In this document: positions 42,290-53,682 of the stretch, piece by piece
Layout: every line of letters begins with the position of its first letter
How positions within the stretch are numbered: the first letter of the stretch is position 1
Source of the DNA: Wurfbainia villosa
Lineage: Eukaryota > Streptophyta > Magnoliopsida > Zingiberales > Zingiberaceae
DNA: 64,000 nucleotides
Assembly: GCA_025175895.1 (NCBI GenBank)
Contig: CM046000.1
Span: 65,872,720-65,936,719, forward strand
Direction: 5' to 3'
The notes under the pieces: model-generated
Databases searched by the model: none
What the model saw: the letters and a program-made list of their open reading frames with translations, nothing else
Told to the model about the DNA's origin: nothing
Position numbers and translations under genes: made by a program

Positions 42290-43946
42290 TGTTAGTAATA
42301 TATGAGAGATGTCCTAAGGCAATCGCCTTATGTTTGAACCATTTATATGATAAATGAAGATTCACTATTTGAGTATACATATTTTCATGTATTTGATTAG
42401 ATCTTAAACTCATTTACTGAATGTCCATGATATGATTCATAGCATGAGAGAATTTGTGATTGGATCACAACTAGTGAGTATCTCTACATGTGTAATTGTG
42501 ATGTATTGGAATTATCCCTAGTCGATGAATTGATGGATTAGGACACCATCAATTCTGTCGAGACTAGCATGAGGTATACTCCTTAGTGTATCCAAGTAGC
42601 TGATTCTCACTGGCTGGAGATATTGTGATATCCGGAGTTAATCGTGGATGCTAGTTATGGTAACTAGTTCATTGGAGTGACCAACTGTAAGACTTCATAT
42701 GGTTCTCTGCATATATGGATATGTCAATGATGTTCTTACTGCATCTTAAGTACGATGTTCCTTTGACTTGCAGTATTCAAGTCATCTTAGTTATGAAGAC
42801 TTATGCTTTGACATCTTAAGCAAGCATCTCTGAGGAGATGTGGACCCGAGATGATTGGGTATCAGTCGAAGTGATCGAAGGTGATTGAATAGCCTATAAA
42901 GGATTCACCACACCTTGTGAGGCGATGTATACTCATGGCCTCTCGTCGGATTGTTACTAAAGTCTTTGGACAAAGCATTACATGTTTAGAGTAAGGTACT
43001 TTTGGATACATGTGCAATAACTAGAATCCGTAGGATGAGAAAATAATACTTAGGCTAGGTGTGACGTAGTCAACCTAGTGGGGACTGACACTATAGACCA
43101 TGTCCTAAACCAAGTGGGTATAAGATGCGTGAAGGGAATGGGGCACGATTCATTGCAGCTGCTGAAGGGTTTCAGAAATAGTTCTGGATCAACTGTTAAT
43201 CTTTTCGGTTAATTGGGGATCATGATGTACTACTAGGTGCCACTCATGATCATTCTAAAATTAATGGTTAATTATAGATGACCAACATAAACCGAGAACC
43301 TATTTAGTCACACGCACAACAAGCTTAATCAGAAGGATTTAAAATGAGCTTGAGATTGAGATTCTATGACCGACAGAAACTAGGTTTGGTTGAACCAAAC
43401 AAGGAGCGAGCATGAAATCATTTCAGTTGCAATGGAAGCGTGGATGGCCCGTGTCTTATGAAGATATGATGGATGAATCAAATTGGTTTGGTTCTAATCC
43501 AATGGCGAAGAATAAACCAAAGGGGTTTGATTTGTTTTAAACGAATGAAGCAAAGTTGGTTCGGTTCATTTTAACTTAAAATAGACCAAATCGGTTTGGT
43601 TTATTTTAACTTAAGTGAATGGAGCGGGTTAATGGGTTTTTTGTTACAAACCAATAACCATTTGGAGAATTAGGTCTCTATAAAATAGGGCTTAAGGGTT
43701 TTATGAAAGCCCTAACCCTAATTTTGTTGCCGCCCCTCCCTCTCTTCTCATGGTGCCACCGCCCAACCTTTGTTGCCACCCAGCCCTTGTGCCGACATCC
43801 AAGCTATTTCCGGTGTTCAAGCTCCTGCTGGCGATCCTCTGGCGACCCTCCGGTGATCTTCCTTAGCTCCGACGACAAGGTGAGCACCTAGCTTTCCTTA
43901 TTTGGCCGACTCAAGTTCTCCACCAAAGCTGTCCAGTTTTATGGAC
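42290..43946 (+). repeat. LTR X (unassigned family), 5' part
   Basis: At about 42290 the G sequence stops and TGTTAGTAATATATGAGAG begins. The 1.66 kb to 43946 has no frame and looks like an LTR. Direct repeats of the form GGTTYGGTTYATTTTAACTT lie at 43558-43612, a TATA box (TATAAAA) at 43679-43685, and a leader-like pyrimidine/Gly-Cys-rich stretch follows. It is cut at 43947 by a Tekay-like LTR. The likely left target duplication is GTTAG (42285-42289). The rest of X is outside the window. Confidence 0.55.
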
Positions 43947-44015
43947 TGTCATGCCCCGAGAGTATGCCGTGCCGAAAAGCAAATGGACGGCATCTCCCCA
44001 GTACGTGGCAACATA
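43947..44015 (+). repeat. Tekay/Del-like LTR T, first 69 bp
   Basis: TGTCATGCCCCGAG is a start typical of Tekay (Del) chromovirus LTRs as I know them. It is interrupted by element E and resumes at 60360 after the ACATA duplication. Confidence 0.55.
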
Positions 44016-45486
44016 TGTTGGTGCAATCGGCCCAGGTCACGATTGACCAGGACTCGAGTGATGTTTTGATGTTCGACAAAAACATATGACAATGTAATTG
44101 TCATGGGAAAGTCCAATTCTTGAGTACTTGGCATAGGAAGTCCAAGTGGAACACTTGGCATTTGGTAAAGTCCAAGCATGGTTCTTGGCAATGGAAAGTT
44201 CAACATGAGTTGGCATGGAAAGTCCAAGCATGGGTCTTGGCAAGGTAAAGTCCAAGCTTTGAGTACTTGGCATGGAAAGTCCAACATGGGTTGGCAAGGG
44301 AAAGTCCAAGCTTGTGTCTTGGCATTTGAGAAGTCCAAGGGTTTGATATTGGCGGTGTAAAGTCCAAGCGGAAGTCTTGGCAGCATAAGTCCAATGGTTG
44401 GCGGTGTAAAGTCCAAGCAGAGTCTTGGCGGCGTAAGTCCAATGTGCCTTGGTGGTGTAGACACCGTTAGCATGACATAGCCGATGGAAGCACCTGAAGG
44501 CTAGCGCGATGGATGAACAAGTCATGGATGACTTGGAGGGATCCGAGAGGTGTGAGACTGATGGAGGTGGCTAGAAGGCTTAGGTCTAGGCTAAGGGTGG
44601 TCTAGCAAGTATGGGGGAACCATACTTGGGCTAAAACCTCATGTTTGTGCGGTCGACCGGTGCCATGTGGCGGTGACCGACCGAGTCAACTAGGGTTTGA
44701 CTACGGAGTGGCCTAGCGATCGGCGAAGTGGCGATCGGCGATGGCTCAGCGATCGGCATGATCGGTCCGGTGCTCGAAATCGGCCATAGAGTGTAGTCTC
44801 ACTCGGCCGAGACCAAAGAATAGTGAGGACACCATCGATCCGATCGATGGGTTTGATCGATGAGATCGATGGTAGATCCGTTGGACTTATCCAGCGTGGA
44901 TCTAGCCGTAGTCTCACGACAACAGTGGTATCAGTCGACTGATGGTCCCGATCAGTCGACTGATCGACTTTTTCCAGCACAGGTTGAAGCTATAAAAGGA
45001 GCTCGTGATGGAGGAAATTGGCATCGGTTTCTTGAGGGTTTTGGAGCGATTTGTTGTTGCAAATCAGGGTCTCCAAGGAGATTTCAAGCAACCAAGCAAT
45101 CAAGCAATCCAAAGGCAATCGTAAAGTAGTTTTCTTTACTTGCATTTTATTTCATTATTGTAATTGCTTGTATTTGTATCTTATTGTTGTAAGATTACTT
45201 GTAAGGGGTTTCTCCACCTCCCACTTGTGTAGAGAAGGAGTATTTGTGATTAGTGAGTGCGTGTGCATCACTAGAGCTCGTAGAGCTCGATCCGTGGAGT
45301 AGGAACCGTGCGGTTCCGAACCACGTTACATATTCGTGTTCGTGTGTAATTGTCTATTTCGTTATTGCTATCATTATCTATATTCCGCTGCGCTATCGAA
45401 AATTGTAGACAGGCACGCGATTGAATTCCATCTACGCAAGAGTAAACGCTATTCACCCCCCTCTAGCCGTTACAAAGATCCTAACA
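44016..45486 (+). repeat. 5' LTR of E (1471 bp)
   Basis: TGTTGGTGCAATCGGCC to GATCCTAACA. Modules are the hairpin array (44100-44460), GATCGG/ATCGAT-type palindromes (44640-44880), two CAGTCGACTG palindromes (44932-44941, 44953-44962), a TATA box (44991-44997) and a TTCACCCCCCTCTAGCC block (45451-45468). It is 492 bp shorter than the 3' LTR, mainly because that copy has a 481-bp duplication. Confidence 0.92.
44991..44997 (+). promoter_or_regulatory. TATA box of the E 5' LTR
   Basis: TATAAAA within AAGCTATAAAAGGAGCTCG, about 30 bases after the last CAGTCGACTG palindrome. Confidence 0.65.
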
Positions 45487-45488
45487 AG

Positions 45489-45500
45489 TGGTATCAGAGC
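45489..45500 (+). promoter_or_regulatory. Primer-binding site of E
   Basis: TGGTATCAGAGC, two bases after the 5' LTR end; complementary to initiator tRNA-Met. Confidence 0.92.
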
Positions 45501-45551
45501 GAGATCGCTCTTATAAGTTTAACAACCAAGGGAGCACGCTAGAGGAAGAAG

Positions 45552-46233
45552 ATGGAATTCCAAGACAAGCTTGGATGGGACATCAACACTCCACCGCCAT
45601 ATGATCGAGAAGACTTTTGGGCATGGAGATCAAGAATGGAGACATTCTTGATGATGGATATAGAGGATTGGTTCATCCTCGTAGAAGGCTTTGAACCTCC
45701 TCGGGACAAAAACGGAAACGTCTTGAAATTGAAAAAGTGGACACGAAAGCAATGTCTCAAGTTCAAGACTGAAATTAAGGTAATAAAGATCTTAGAAGAT
45801 TTAATACCTAATGACATTTTGTCTAGTTTAGGTGAATTTCAAGGCGCCAAGGAGCTATGGGAAAATTTATCCAAGCTCTATGAAGAACCATCCATGGCTC
45901 AAGAAGGAGAAAGCTCATCCTCACAAGAAAGTGGGGATTCAGAGGTTGATAGGGAATCAACTTCTGAATCAGTGGAAGAGGAGGTGAAAGAATTGGAAGA
46001 GACATCCACCTCTAGGATTGAGGGGGAGGAAGTTAGACCATCCACTTCGGAGCAAGAGTCAAGTCAAGAAGAAGTCTCTGCTTCCGGTCAAGAGGAAGAG
46101 CAAGCTCGAGTTTCTGCCGCGGCCCTAGGTAACTCAAACACATCAATTTCTAATAAAAATCATATCATGTGTTTTGAGTGTTGGGAATTTGGGCATTACA
46201 AGAGCAAATGGCCAAAGAAGGTTAGGAAAGCTC
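45552..46233 (+). CDS. gag: gag of element E, N-terminal part
   Basis: Starts at the ATG at 45552 (MEFQDKLGWDINTPPPYDRE), 52 bases after the primer site. Residues 1-120 are a UBN2-like gag domain (DFWAWRSRMETFLMMD, LIPNDILSSLGEFQGAKELW). Residues 120-205 are a Ser/Glu-rich acidic linker. The first zinc knuckle reads CFECWEFGHYKSKW (the last Cys is Trp). The frame is open to the Y insertion at 46233 and, once Y is ignored, continues in register at 55524. Gag would package the RNA; a mutated knuckle may weaken this. Confidence 0.85.
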
Positions 46234-48070
46234 TATTGGGTTTTTCCGAGCCGCAAAAACCGCTTTTTGCGTTGCAGAAACCTCGGAAGCCCCGGCCACG
46301 GATCCGTGCAAAGTATAAAAATTATAAAACATGTATGTACTTACTAAAAACTCTAGATCTACCTTAGATCTAAGAGGTGAGATCATTACCCTCGATGTGA
46401 TGCCCTTCGCAAATCCCGCTCGTCCAAAAGGTTGCCGGAACTCGAGAGTGTCAAGTGCACACTCCTCTATTGGTATCCACACAAGCAATAGGTGGAGAAA
46501 AATGCCTTAGAGTGTGCTAGCACTCCTTTAGGAATTTCGTCCAAGGAGGTTGGGAGAGGGAGAGAGCTTGAGAGGAAGATGATCCAAGGTTGAAGATGAT
46601 GGAATGAGTAACTCACAAAATGAATTCCCACTTTGAAACCCCTAAAGTGGCCGGCCACTTCAAGGAAGGGGGTTACATGCATGCATGTAACTCCCATGAC
46701 CCTTGGTCTCCCTCATGATGTGGCACCAATTGACAAAGTCAATGATGATGTGGAGCATCATCATTGGCCGGCCATGCCAAGTCATCATCATGACATGACA
46801 TTTGGTCAAGTCAAACTTGACCTTTCATCTTCCCTCTCAAGTCAAGTCAAACTTGACCTCTAATCTCCCATGGTTGACCAAATCTAACGACTTGACTCAA
46901 GTCAATTTAATTTAATGAATCTCTATTCATTTAATTTAAATTGATTTGATGAATTAAATCTAAATTAGACTCATTCAACACTTGAATCAACTTGAGTCTA
47001 ACTCAATTAGTCTAATTTGGATTACTCTTAATCCAATTTGGTTCATCCCATGAACCTAATCCTCATGGTTCATCATATGAACCTAATCTCCATCTAATTT
47101 CTCTTATGTGTTTGACCTTATAGGTTCTTGTAACGTTGGCAATGTCCCTAAACTGATTTAGGAACATAAGCAATGAGCGGTATCTAGCAACACATCATTG
47201 CTACCCAAGTTACTAGAATGTTGAGCTCCAACATCACCTTTGTGACTACTAATTGTGACTCTCACAATATGTGACAATGTCCCTCTATCCTTGACATCTA
47301 GATTGACCAATCGAGGCATAGACCGTGTCATCCTCGGTACAATCTAAATCTTGAACCCCAAGTAGACTCACTCTAATCAAATGAGCTCAAAATCTCATAT
47401 TGACTCATTTGGGCATGGCCATGCACTTCGTGGTCTCACTCTATCAAGAATATCGATGTCACCCCCGTCATATAGGAGGGATAGATCCCATCTACATCAC
47501 TCACATCCCTCCGCATAATTTGTTACATACCCAGTAATCGCCTTTATAGTCCACCCATTTACTGGTGACGTTTGACGAAGCCAAAGTATGCAACTCCTTA
47601 TGTAGGGAACCATGGTGACTTCAGGTCTAAGGACTAATAGTCATACTAATAGCCACATGAGAAAGTATATGACACTCATATAACGATCCATGATACTTTC
47701 TCATGGCGGGTCATTCAGTATACATTCTCCAATGCATACCCATGTGTCAACTTGATATCTCATATCCATGACTTGTTGAGATCAAGTCATCGTGTTGACC
47801 TACATGCTAGTCTCTACGCATTAACATTGTCTCTGAATGTTAATACTCGACTAAGAATAATTAAGAGTAGTGTTCTCTATATCATCTCATTATCGATTCA
47901 ACCAATCGATTGATATAGATAAGAACCTACTACTCAAGGACATTATTATATTTAGTTATTTGGCACCAATACAAGTAAATATAATAACCATGCCTTTATA
48001 AATAGGAATATGATACAATAAAGTCCATACAACAATCATCACATGATTGGCTCTAGGGCTTTCACTAACA
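46234..48070 (-). repeat. 3' LTR of Copia Y (left copy)
   Basis: Reads TATTGGGTTTTTCCGAG to GGCTTTCACTAACA; the first dinucleotide is TA where the right copy has TG. It contains clustered inverted GTCAAGT/ACTTGAC repeats (46800-46915), which include TTGACC (W-box-like) words. It is followed by the minus-strand purine tract (ATCTCCCACTAGC, 48071-48083). Confidence 0.93.
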
Positions 48071-48090
48071 ATCTCCCACTAGCACTAGTG

Positions 48091-48975
48091 TCAATCACCG
48101 TAGTATCTAAGACCCAATGACCTAGTGTGACCATCATGCTTTTTTTGTGCCAAAGCCTTGGTCAAGGGATCTGCGATGTTAGCCTCTGTAGGTACTCTGC
48201 AAATCTTCACATCTCCTCTATCGATAATCTCTCGAATGAGATGGAAGCGCCGTAGTATGTGTTTGGTCCGCTGGTGTGAGCGAGGTTCCTTAGCCTGTGC
48301 AATCGCTCCATTGTTGTCACAATAGAGCTCTATGGGATCTGCAATGCTAGGAACCACCCCAAGCTCAGTAATGAACTTGCGGATCCAAACTGCCTCCTTT
48401 GCTGCCTCAGATGCAGTGATATACTCGGCTTCTGTTGTAGAATCAGCAACTGTGTCCTGCTTCGAACTCTTCCAGCTCACAGCGCCACCATTCAAGCAAA
48501 ACACGAACCCTGACTGCGATCTATAATCATCCTGGTCAGTTTGGAAGCTGGCATCGCTGTAACCCTTTACAGCTAGCTCCTCATCGCCTCCAAATATCAA
48601 GAAATATTCTTTAGTCCTTCTCAAGTACTTAAGAATATTCTTGACTGCTATCCAGTGATGCTCACCTGGATCTGACTGGTATCTACTCATCATGCTCAAA
48701 GCATACGAGACATTAGGACGAGTACATAGCATGGCGTACATGATAGATCCTATAGCAGATGCGTAAGGGATCTTATCCATGCGGTCTCTCTCCTCTCTAG
48801 AAGAGGGAATTTGAGTCTTCGAAAGACTCACATCATGTGACATCGGCAGAAGTCCTTTCTTGGAATTCTGCATGGCAAACCGAAGTAATACCGTGTCAAT
48901 GTATGTACTCTGACTTAGGCAAAGCAATCTCTTAGATCTATCTCTATAGATCTTGATGCCTACAGGCTGCTTCAC
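48091..48975 (-). pseudogene. pol: End of reverse transcriptase and RNase H of Copia Y
   Basis: An open minus-strand frame of 294 residues: VGIKIYRDRSKRLLCLSQST, LLRFAMQNSKKGLLPMSHDV, ASAIGSIMYAMLCTRPNVSY, then RNase H with GYSDASFQTDQDDYRSQSGF, ADSTTEAEYITASEAAKEAV, YCDNNGAIAQAKEPRSHQRT and ADPLTKALAQ. RNase H looks intact. It is out of frame with the upstream part because of a small deletion near 48960 (after GEA, where the LGIKI motif should follow). Confidence 0.9.
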
Positions 48976-49810
48976 CTAAGTCTTTCATTGAGAAGCATGT
49001 CCCGAGCCAAGTCTTCACAGACTGTAGCGAAGGGATGTCATTTCCAATGAGCAGTATGTCATCCACATACAATACAAGGAAGACAACTGTATTCCCATCA
49101 ACCCTCTTGTAGACACAGGGTTCATCTTCATTCTTGATGAAACCAAACTGTTTGATCACATCATCGAATCGAAGATTCCAGCTCCGAGAAGCTTGCTTTA
49201 GCCCATAAATGGACCTTTGCAGCTTGCATACCTTCCCAGTATGTTGTGGATCTACAAAACCCTCAGGTTGTGTCATGTACACATCCTCGAGCAAGTTTCC
49301 ATTCAGAAACGCAGTTTTGACATCCATCTGCCAGATCTCATAATCGTGGTATGCTGCAATAGCAAGCAAGATCCGAATGGACTTAAACATCGCCACTGGA
49401 GAAAAGGTTTCTTCATAGTCAATACCATGAATTTTCTTGAAACTTTTAGCCACCAATCGGGCCTTATTGGTATGCGTAAGTCCATCCATATCAGTCTTTC
49501 TCCTAAAGACCCACTTACACCCAATGGGTTTGACCCCTTCAGGTGGATCAACCAAAGTCCATACTTGGTTGGTGTACATGGATTCCATCTTGGATCTCAT
49601 GGCCTCTAGCCATTTCTCAGAATCTGGGCTCATCACAGCTTCCTGATAGGAGGTAGGCTCATTCTCAATGAGCATTACGTCATCATGGTCAGACAAGAGA
49701 AATGAATATCTCTCAGGCTGACGACGTACCCTATCAGATCTGCGAAGAGGTAGGTCTACATGAACAGGTGGTTGTTCCACAACTCTTTGTGCAATAACCT
49801 CATCACCCAC
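48944..49810 (-). pseudogene. pol: Reverse transcriptase of Copia Y, main part
   Basis: A minus-strand frame of 288 residues with [100 protein letters not shown] and catalytic VLYVDDILLIGND (both Asp present). It is separated from integrase by in-frame stops (TAG, TAA) at about 49815-49828 and ends in the frameshift near 48960. The catalytic domain itself is whole. Confidence 0.9.
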
Positions 49811-49825
49811 AACACTTTATGGTTC

Positions 49826-50878
49826 CTATTCAACCTCCATCAAGGCCTCAGTGCTATGGTCCTTATCTTGAATTTCTTCAAGATCGAAGGTACTCCCACT
49901 AGTTTTTCTAGAAACAAAATCCCTTTCTAGAAAAACTCCAGTCTTTGCCACAAACACTTTGTGCTGACTGGGAATGTAGAAGTAATATCCCTTTGTATCC
50001 TTGGGATATCCAACAAAATAGCACTTATCGGATTTGGGTCCCAGTTTATCTGAGACTTGACGTCGAACGTAAGCCTCACAACCCCAAATCCTCATAAAAG
50101 ACATCATGGGATTTCTCCCTGTCCATATCGTATATGGTGTCTTTATCACAGCCTTGGATGGTACACGGTTAAGGGTAAAGGCTGCTGTGTCTAGAGCATA
50201 TCCCCAAAAGGATATAGGAAGATCTGTGTGACTCATCATAGATCGTACCATATCCAATAGGGTACGATTCCTCCTTTCGGATACACCATTCCACTGTGGT
50301 GTTCCAGGAGGAGTGAGTTGGGATAGAATCCCACACTCAGCTAGATAGTCACGAAACTCATGGCTAAGGTATTCACCACCTCGATCTGATCGAAGTATCT
50401 TAATACTCTTGCCAAGCTGGTTTTGTACTTCATTCTTGAATTCTTTGAACTTTTCAAAGGATTCTGATTTGTGTGTCATGAGATACACATAACCATATCT
50501 ACTGAAGTCATCAGTAAATGTAATGAAGTACCTGTAACCACCTCTAGCAGCAACATTGAAAGGACCACATACATCACTATATATAAGTCCTAACAAATCT
50601 GTTGCTCTTTCGCTGTGTCCACTAAAGGGAGTCTTGGTCATCTTGCCTAAAAGGCAAGATTCGTATGTCTCATATGATTCAAAATCAAATGAGTCTAGCA
50701 GCCCATCCTTATGGAGCTGATATAAGCGACTCTCATTTATGTGACCTAAGCGACAATGCCAGAGATAGGTTTGGTTCAACTCATTTGACTTGAACCTCTT
50801 GGTACTTATGTTATAGATAGGGCTCTCTAAGTCTAGAAAGTAGAGTCCGTTCATTAGAGGTGCACTACAATAGAACAT
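49826..50878 (-). pseudogene. pol: Integrase of Copia Y
   Basis: An open frame of 350 residues: pre-integrase zinc region (TYLWHCRLGHINESRLYQL...YESCLLGKMTKTPF; one Cys replaced by Tyr), then the core with YSDVCGPFNVAARGG, RSDRGGEYLS and VSERRNRTLL supplying the Asp-Asp-Glu triad, then the C-terminal SFMRIWGCEAYVRR region. It is separated from protease by a stop at 50929-50927 and from the reverse transcriptase by two stops. Confidence 0.9.
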
Positions 50879-50926
50879 ATCATTTAAATAAACTAAACAA
50901 CATTTGTTCTTTATTATAAATGAAAA

Positions 50927-51415
50927 TTATTTCTTGTCCAAACAAGAAACTGAAATGATGTTCTTGGTTAAGGCAGGCACATAACAACATTCATCTAATT
51001 CTAATACAAGCCCAGAGGGCAAAGATAGATCATAAGTTCCTACAGCAACAATAGCAACTCTTGCTCCATTGCCTACTCGTAGGTCCACCTCGCCCTTTGT
51101 CAATGCCCTGCTATTTCTCAACGCCTGCACATTGGTACAAATGTGAGATGCACATCCGGTATCTAATACCCATGATGAAGAAATAGATAGATTGACTTCT
51201 ATAACATTTATACCTGAAGTAGAAGTCTCACTTCTTTTCTTCTTAAGATCTTCCAGGTAAGCTTTGCAGTTACGCTTCCAGTGTCTAGCTTCCTTGCAGT
51301 GGAAGCAAGCCCCTTCCTTTGCTACCCCTCCTTTGGGTTTAAGTTCTTTGCCCTTGTCTTGGGACTTTCCCTTACCTTTAGGCTTGCCCTTGCCTTTCTT
51401 CTTTTGTACCATCAA
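50927..51415 (-). pseudogene. gag-pol: Zinc knuckle and protease of Copia Y
   Basis: The frame covers a Lys/Gly-rich linker, the zinc knuckle CFHCKEARHWKRNC (all four ligands present), and the aspartic protease with WVLDTGCASHIC (Asp-Thr-Gly intact) to CYVPALTKNIISVSCLDKK. Its start overlaps the end of the gag frame in another register, so one frameshift separates them. Confidence 0.9.
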
Positions 51416-52050
51416 AATGGTGTCAGATTTTCCCTTCTTAAGGTTAAGCTGATTCTCAACATTTGAGCATTTGATGGCTTATCAATTTCATTCATGTTAT
51501 AATTCATGACAAATTGATTGAAGGCTTGTGGCAAAGATTGCAAGATCAGGTCAGTGGCCAGCTCTTGGCCAAGTGGGAATCCCAACCTTTGTAGGTTTTC
51601 TACGTACCCAATCATCTTGAGTACATATGTACCTACGGGAGTCCCTTCTTGCATTTTGGACCCAAATAATGCCTTAGAGACTTCATATCTCTCATGCCTA
51701 GCTTGTCCTTGATATAGTTGACGAAGATGTCCAACCATATCATAAGCATTCATGAACTCATGTTGCTTCTGAAGCTCAGAGTTCATGGTCACGAGCATTA
51801 GACATGACACATCTAATGCATCATCTTGATGCTTCTTGTAAGCATCTTTGTCAGCTCGCGAGGCACTGGCAGGAGGTGCCTCCGGAATGGGCTGCTCCAG
51901 GACATACAACTTCCTTTCTTGGGTGAGAACAATTCTCAGGTTCCTGTACCAGTCCAGGAAATTTGCTCCATTGAGCTTGTCCTTCTCAAGGACAGAACGC
52001 AGAGAGAGAGAGTGTTCGTGTTTGTCGACATAGTTATCTACAACATACAA
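51412..52050 (-). pseudogene. gag: gag of Copia Y
   Basis: A 212-residue minus-strand frame: LNGANFLDWYRNLRIVLTQE, then the UBN2 region with MNAYDMVGHLRQLYQ, YEVSKALFGSKMQEGTPVG and LILQSLPQAFNQFVMNYNMN. The same family of gag as in B (LIGPNYVDWKRNLDIVL), clearly different from the E/G/D gag. The true start is uncertain because few upstream ATGs are conserved. The frameshift at its end would stop normal polyprotein synthesis. Confidence 0.85.
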
Positions 52051-52059
52051 TGCAGATAA

Positions 52060-53666
52060 TTAATATCATATTCCTTTTATCATTTAATTAGGCCTTTAAT
52101 CAAATGATGCTCCCACTGAATTATAGGAATTTTTGTAGAATCGAGTTATGGATGTGGTCAAACCACATTACTAGATTCATACAAACTAGCTATAATTCAT
52201 GGACAAGATCCACATCATACTAAGCCTTGAGTTAGCTTTGCAAATCGCCAAGACTTAGTATGATCTGGGTAACACATTACCGATTACATCTCTATGCAAC
52301 TCTTGTTTATAGGATCAAGACCCACATTTACAAAAGACCTTGAGTTAGCTTTGGCTAAATCGCCCAAGATTTAGTGTAAATGCGATCTTGACCTATCGTT
52401 CCAACGATTGGAATATGCCTATAGTTCTACTCGATCCAATTGAGTTTAACTAGTTTTGCTCAATCTAATTGAGCTTACTCTAACCCAAGCGTGATAGGCG
52501 GGACCAAGATTGTCCCTCCGCACCCTACCAAGATAATATGCGTTGCTCTACTTTGGCAGATTCAACAACAACAAATGATCGAGGTAGTGATGGGTATCAA
52601 GGCTCGGTAGGCATTTTCGAGTTGATTCGATTATGATCTAATCTAATCGTAATGTGTATCTTATACGCATTTAGGCCTTTATTATCCTATATTAGCATGC
52701 ATCATATACATACATTCATTATTCTAGCATGCATCATATACATACAAGAAAATTATCCTAGCATGCATCATATACATACAAGCATTATTCTACTAGCATG
52801 CATCACATACATACAAGCAAAATCAATTAAATATATATATATATATATCAACATATATATATATAATTAAATGTGATATAGTCATGGCCCTACTACGATC
52901 TTCTCAAGCCAATGAGAAGATCGGACGGTCAACCTAAGGCTAACGGCTTCTCCAAGCGCTTCCTTTGACCGCCATGTGTCGTCGTCACCCTTCTCGTAAT
53001 CTCGTCTTCGAGTGGACTTTCCACCGCTCCATTTTGTACATTAAAAATATGAAACTCGAGTTACATTCGAGTCTAAAAACTAATTACAATTAGAATATCA
53101 AAAGAAGAGGTACGACGCACAGGTCGCATACACTATACAACACGCACAACCACAAAATGACACGCAGGTCGTATTATGAATTACAACACACATAATCCAA
53201 TCAAATTGGGGTCATTGGGCCATGAAAATCACAGAATTATACATAATTCTAAATTATGTATTTTTACAGAAATTTCTATAATTTTTCCTAATTTTCTTTT
53301 TCAAATTAATGAGTCACCTCTCCGTAAGAGTCCCGCTAAGTGGTTTCCGGGCGCGATCGCGGGACAAAGCCCCTTTCGGGGATAGGGCAGCGCCCATACT
53401 CACAAAATTAACTTTGCGAGTGTCCCTACTATGATCCTACAGTGACTTAAGTCGCTGTCCCAAAAACCTAAAGCGAGAACTCGCCGTTTTGGAGAGTTTT
53501 TCTCGACGGTTGAAGCCTACAAGTGTCCCAACACTTGTTGCTTCGACTCTTTGAGAAAAATACCCAAAAATTCTATAAAAATAGGAAATTTACAGAAACA
53601 TATAAATCTGTAATTTTTATATCTAATACAAAAATTACAAAGATGAAACACATACATGCTTCGCAC
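52060..53666 (-). other. Untranslated leader of Copia Y with short tandem repeats
   Basis: 1.6 kb of AT-rich, non-coding sequence. 52688-52822 has four units of about 36-40 bp built on TAGCATGCATCATATACATACA. It is followed by (TA)n runs (52829-52866). No supported gene. Confidence 0.75.
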
Positions 53667-53681
53667 GTGGCTCTGATACCA
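53667..53681 (-). promoter_or_regulatory. Primer-binding site of Copia Y
   Basis: The reverse complement reads TGGTATCAGAGCCAC, identical to that of B; one base separates it from the LTR edge at 53683. Confidence 0.93.
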
Positions 53682-53682
53682 C

